Shown here piece by piece: positions 56,601 through 59,600 of a stretch of DNA of 64,000 nucleotides (the stretch's first letter is position 1; each line of letters starts with the position of its first letter). A program made the translations under genes and the position numbers. The notes below the pieces were generated by a model that saw only the letters and a list, made by a program, of their open reading frames with translations, was not told the DNA's origin and did no database searches. This stretch comes from Symsagittifera roscoffensis (lineage: Eukaryota; Xenacoelomorpha; Acoela; Convolutidae), in assembly GCF_963678635.1 (NCBI RefSeq), contig NC_087064.1:30223740-30287739 (forward strand), written 5' to 3'.

Positions 56601-59600
56601 CACTCATCTGAAATTGATTTTTTGGCCTGTTTAAATTTTTGTCTTCTTTCAAAAATCAACGTTGAAAAACAAAGTCAAACTAATTGGGATTATTACAGAG
56701 AAAATTTGACCTGGCAAATCAGATAGTTTCATTCACTAAATCATTAGAAAATTTAATTCAATTGGTCCGTATACTTGAAAAACTTTACGTCGAAATTTGG
56801 ATAGAACTGCATGATGTTGTCGTCCAACACCAGCTGTAATTTGAAGCAAGGCAGAAAGTCTGAGTTCTCAGGTTTGAAGAGTTTCACCCACCCTTCGATC
56901 GTCTGGTTTTTGAGCATTTTCAGCTATAAAGGAGGAAGTTTCTGTCAATGATACGACTATGAGTACCTGAGATATATCAATGGTCGCTGATTTTGAAACT
57001 AAAGCAAATATTCTGGTACTGCCTGATGTTTTTCATCCTTTTTCTAACTACAATTCTCTGAAAACTTTAATCGCTGTATCAAAAAAAAATCCTTCAGAGA
57101 ATGTTGAGGGTCGATCATGTCTGCTTCTGAATTCTATTTTAATGAACATATTTTTCATACTTGGTTTGATAGTAGTACAGACACGCAATTATAGAACGAG
57201 TCCAGCATCTCCGGCCGGATGTCTGCGATGGTGTTCTTGGCCACAAACAAACGCACTATCTCCGGGTACCACTGATTGCGTAATTTAGTCTCCGTCTTCT
57301 CCAGTTCCAGTTTGACATCATTTCTAAGGTCATTGACCGATACAGGGCCTTTCATCCTGAAATTGAGAAGTAAACGTCAAACTTCAAGAGTGGAAGTTCA
57401 AGATAGCTGAAACTTCCCATGCGGCCATTCAGACTGAACTTCTCAAACGACGCCTAAGTAACTTGCATGACCCTTTTTCCTTTTCTCCTCGCCTGTATAC
57501 CTTTATTTTTATAACTGTTGCTCCTAAATTTAGATTGCTATGAGACTTGGCATGCTGAGTAATAAGACTATTTCAAACATATTTAGTATTCATTCTTTGT
57601 CGTAATTAATTCTTCAATGCGCCATAAAACTGATTTGCTTGTTCGAATAGAAAAAAAAGAGAAAAAGAGCCTCTTGCTCACTAGCATCATTCCACTTCAA
57701 TTATTGTACTCATAAATGGAAAGTCTCTAGATTTTAAACATGCATTCGCAATTCATTAGCAGAGCTATCGGTTGGACCGCTTCAGTCCACTTTGCTTATT
57801 TTAAAAAACAGCTATCACAGCTCGAGACACTCTAGCACAAAACTCATCAAACATACTTACATCTCGTATCTGTAAAAAAATTACACTCATATTTGTCGTT
57901 TTCTATAGGCTCGGATTTTTATGATTTCAAAGATATCTTTTTCTTTATTAAAATTTTTGTCATAAACAAAAAAATAATGTTTTTAAACTGCTGCAAAGGC
58001 ATTTGGATCCGGATAACAGCAGCCAATATTAACAGCCTGACTTTGATTGAAGTTTACCTGAGGTTTGTGAGATCAATCAGCATGATAGACCCTAGTGTGT
58101 TGTGACACATGTGCAGAACCTGTTGCATGGCAGGGTGCAAGAGATGAAGGCGATTACGAATCTGAACTCTGTGCTTCTGCACTTGGTCATGCCAAGGAGT
58201 CGAGAAGTCCAGACCCCTAAAGTCAGTCATTTTAATTAGCAAAATAAAAACGAAAAAGCAGTCTGCAAACGCAACATTTTAATGAAAAACGCGGCTAATC
58301 GCTAGTGTAAATAGAAACTACCTTATTATAGAGTGTTAAGTTGTTATATTAAACTAAAGTGTGTGGAAAAATCCTAGAATCTGGAGGTCAAAAAATCATT
58401 TGCTAGCTTTATTTGCTAGCCTAGTGATTTTCTGAAACATTTTTAAGTCCTAATATATGCGACTATTATAAATGTACTGAACAATCAATTTCTAATAGTA
58501 TGCATGACAAGACTTCTACATTGTGGTATACAAGCCGCTGGCTGGCGCTACTTACATCCCGGTTTGTGTAACAAACTCGTGTTTGTACAGCATATTGGTA
58601 TCCCACACCATTCTACACCAATTATGAACACAAATGATTGATCTTGAGAACTGGAAGCCATTCATAATACATATATACACTTATCTTTCAAAATAATTCT
58701 GCATCCGAGCGGGCAGAAAAAAATCAAATTCAACGAATCGAGACTGCGGTACTTACTGTGGTTCTTCATACGGAGCAGAATTGTCATCTTCTTCCAGTCC
58801 TTTGATTGCCGGTTTGACCAAAACTTGTTGAACTAGAATAGATATAACACTAAGCTTCTTTCAAGCAGAGTTAATCATCTAATTAGCTTTTAAAAAATTC
58901 TAACTTGTCGCTTTTTTCATACTATCCTCATACTCGGTGATTACTTCTTCAAACAAGGAGTTTATTCGCTCTTGCCTTCCTCTTCCCTCTTTGCATTTCT
59001 TGGGAATCATGGACAAAATAGAGTTTTTACTGGAATCTTGCATCGAGACAATGGGCGCTTGAGCGACACACGATTTCAGGAATTGATAGTTCATCTAACA
59101 AAATTCATTACGAGATATTTTCATCAAAATATAGAGCAGGCAACCATCGAAAATTAATCATTAAAATTAGTTTTAAGCTGCAAATGTAACTGGACATGAA
59201 ACAGAAAATGAAAATATACCAACCCTTTGCTTTCTCTGTTCACTCATCATCTAAAGACATTAAAATTATTTGCATATTTATTTTCTCACATTTAACAACC
59301 ATTTCAAAGCAAGTAAGATGTTCATACTGAGTCGGGAAACTTTGGGGGTTGAGGGGCTAGCTTGGAAGATTCAGTTTTACTGACAGTCTGCTCCATGCTG
59401 TCCAGAGCTCGCTGGTACAGGATTTTGTCCATCAGACCTTGCACCTCATTTTTCCTCCTAGCAAAAACACGCCATCTGTTCAAGTCTTTCGAGAAAAGAC
59501 GACGGCATCAAAATGACAAGACATCAACTAGCCGTGCCTTCGAAATGACAAATAAAAAGCATTAGCTCATAATTTTTATGACTAATCGATAGCTTGATTT

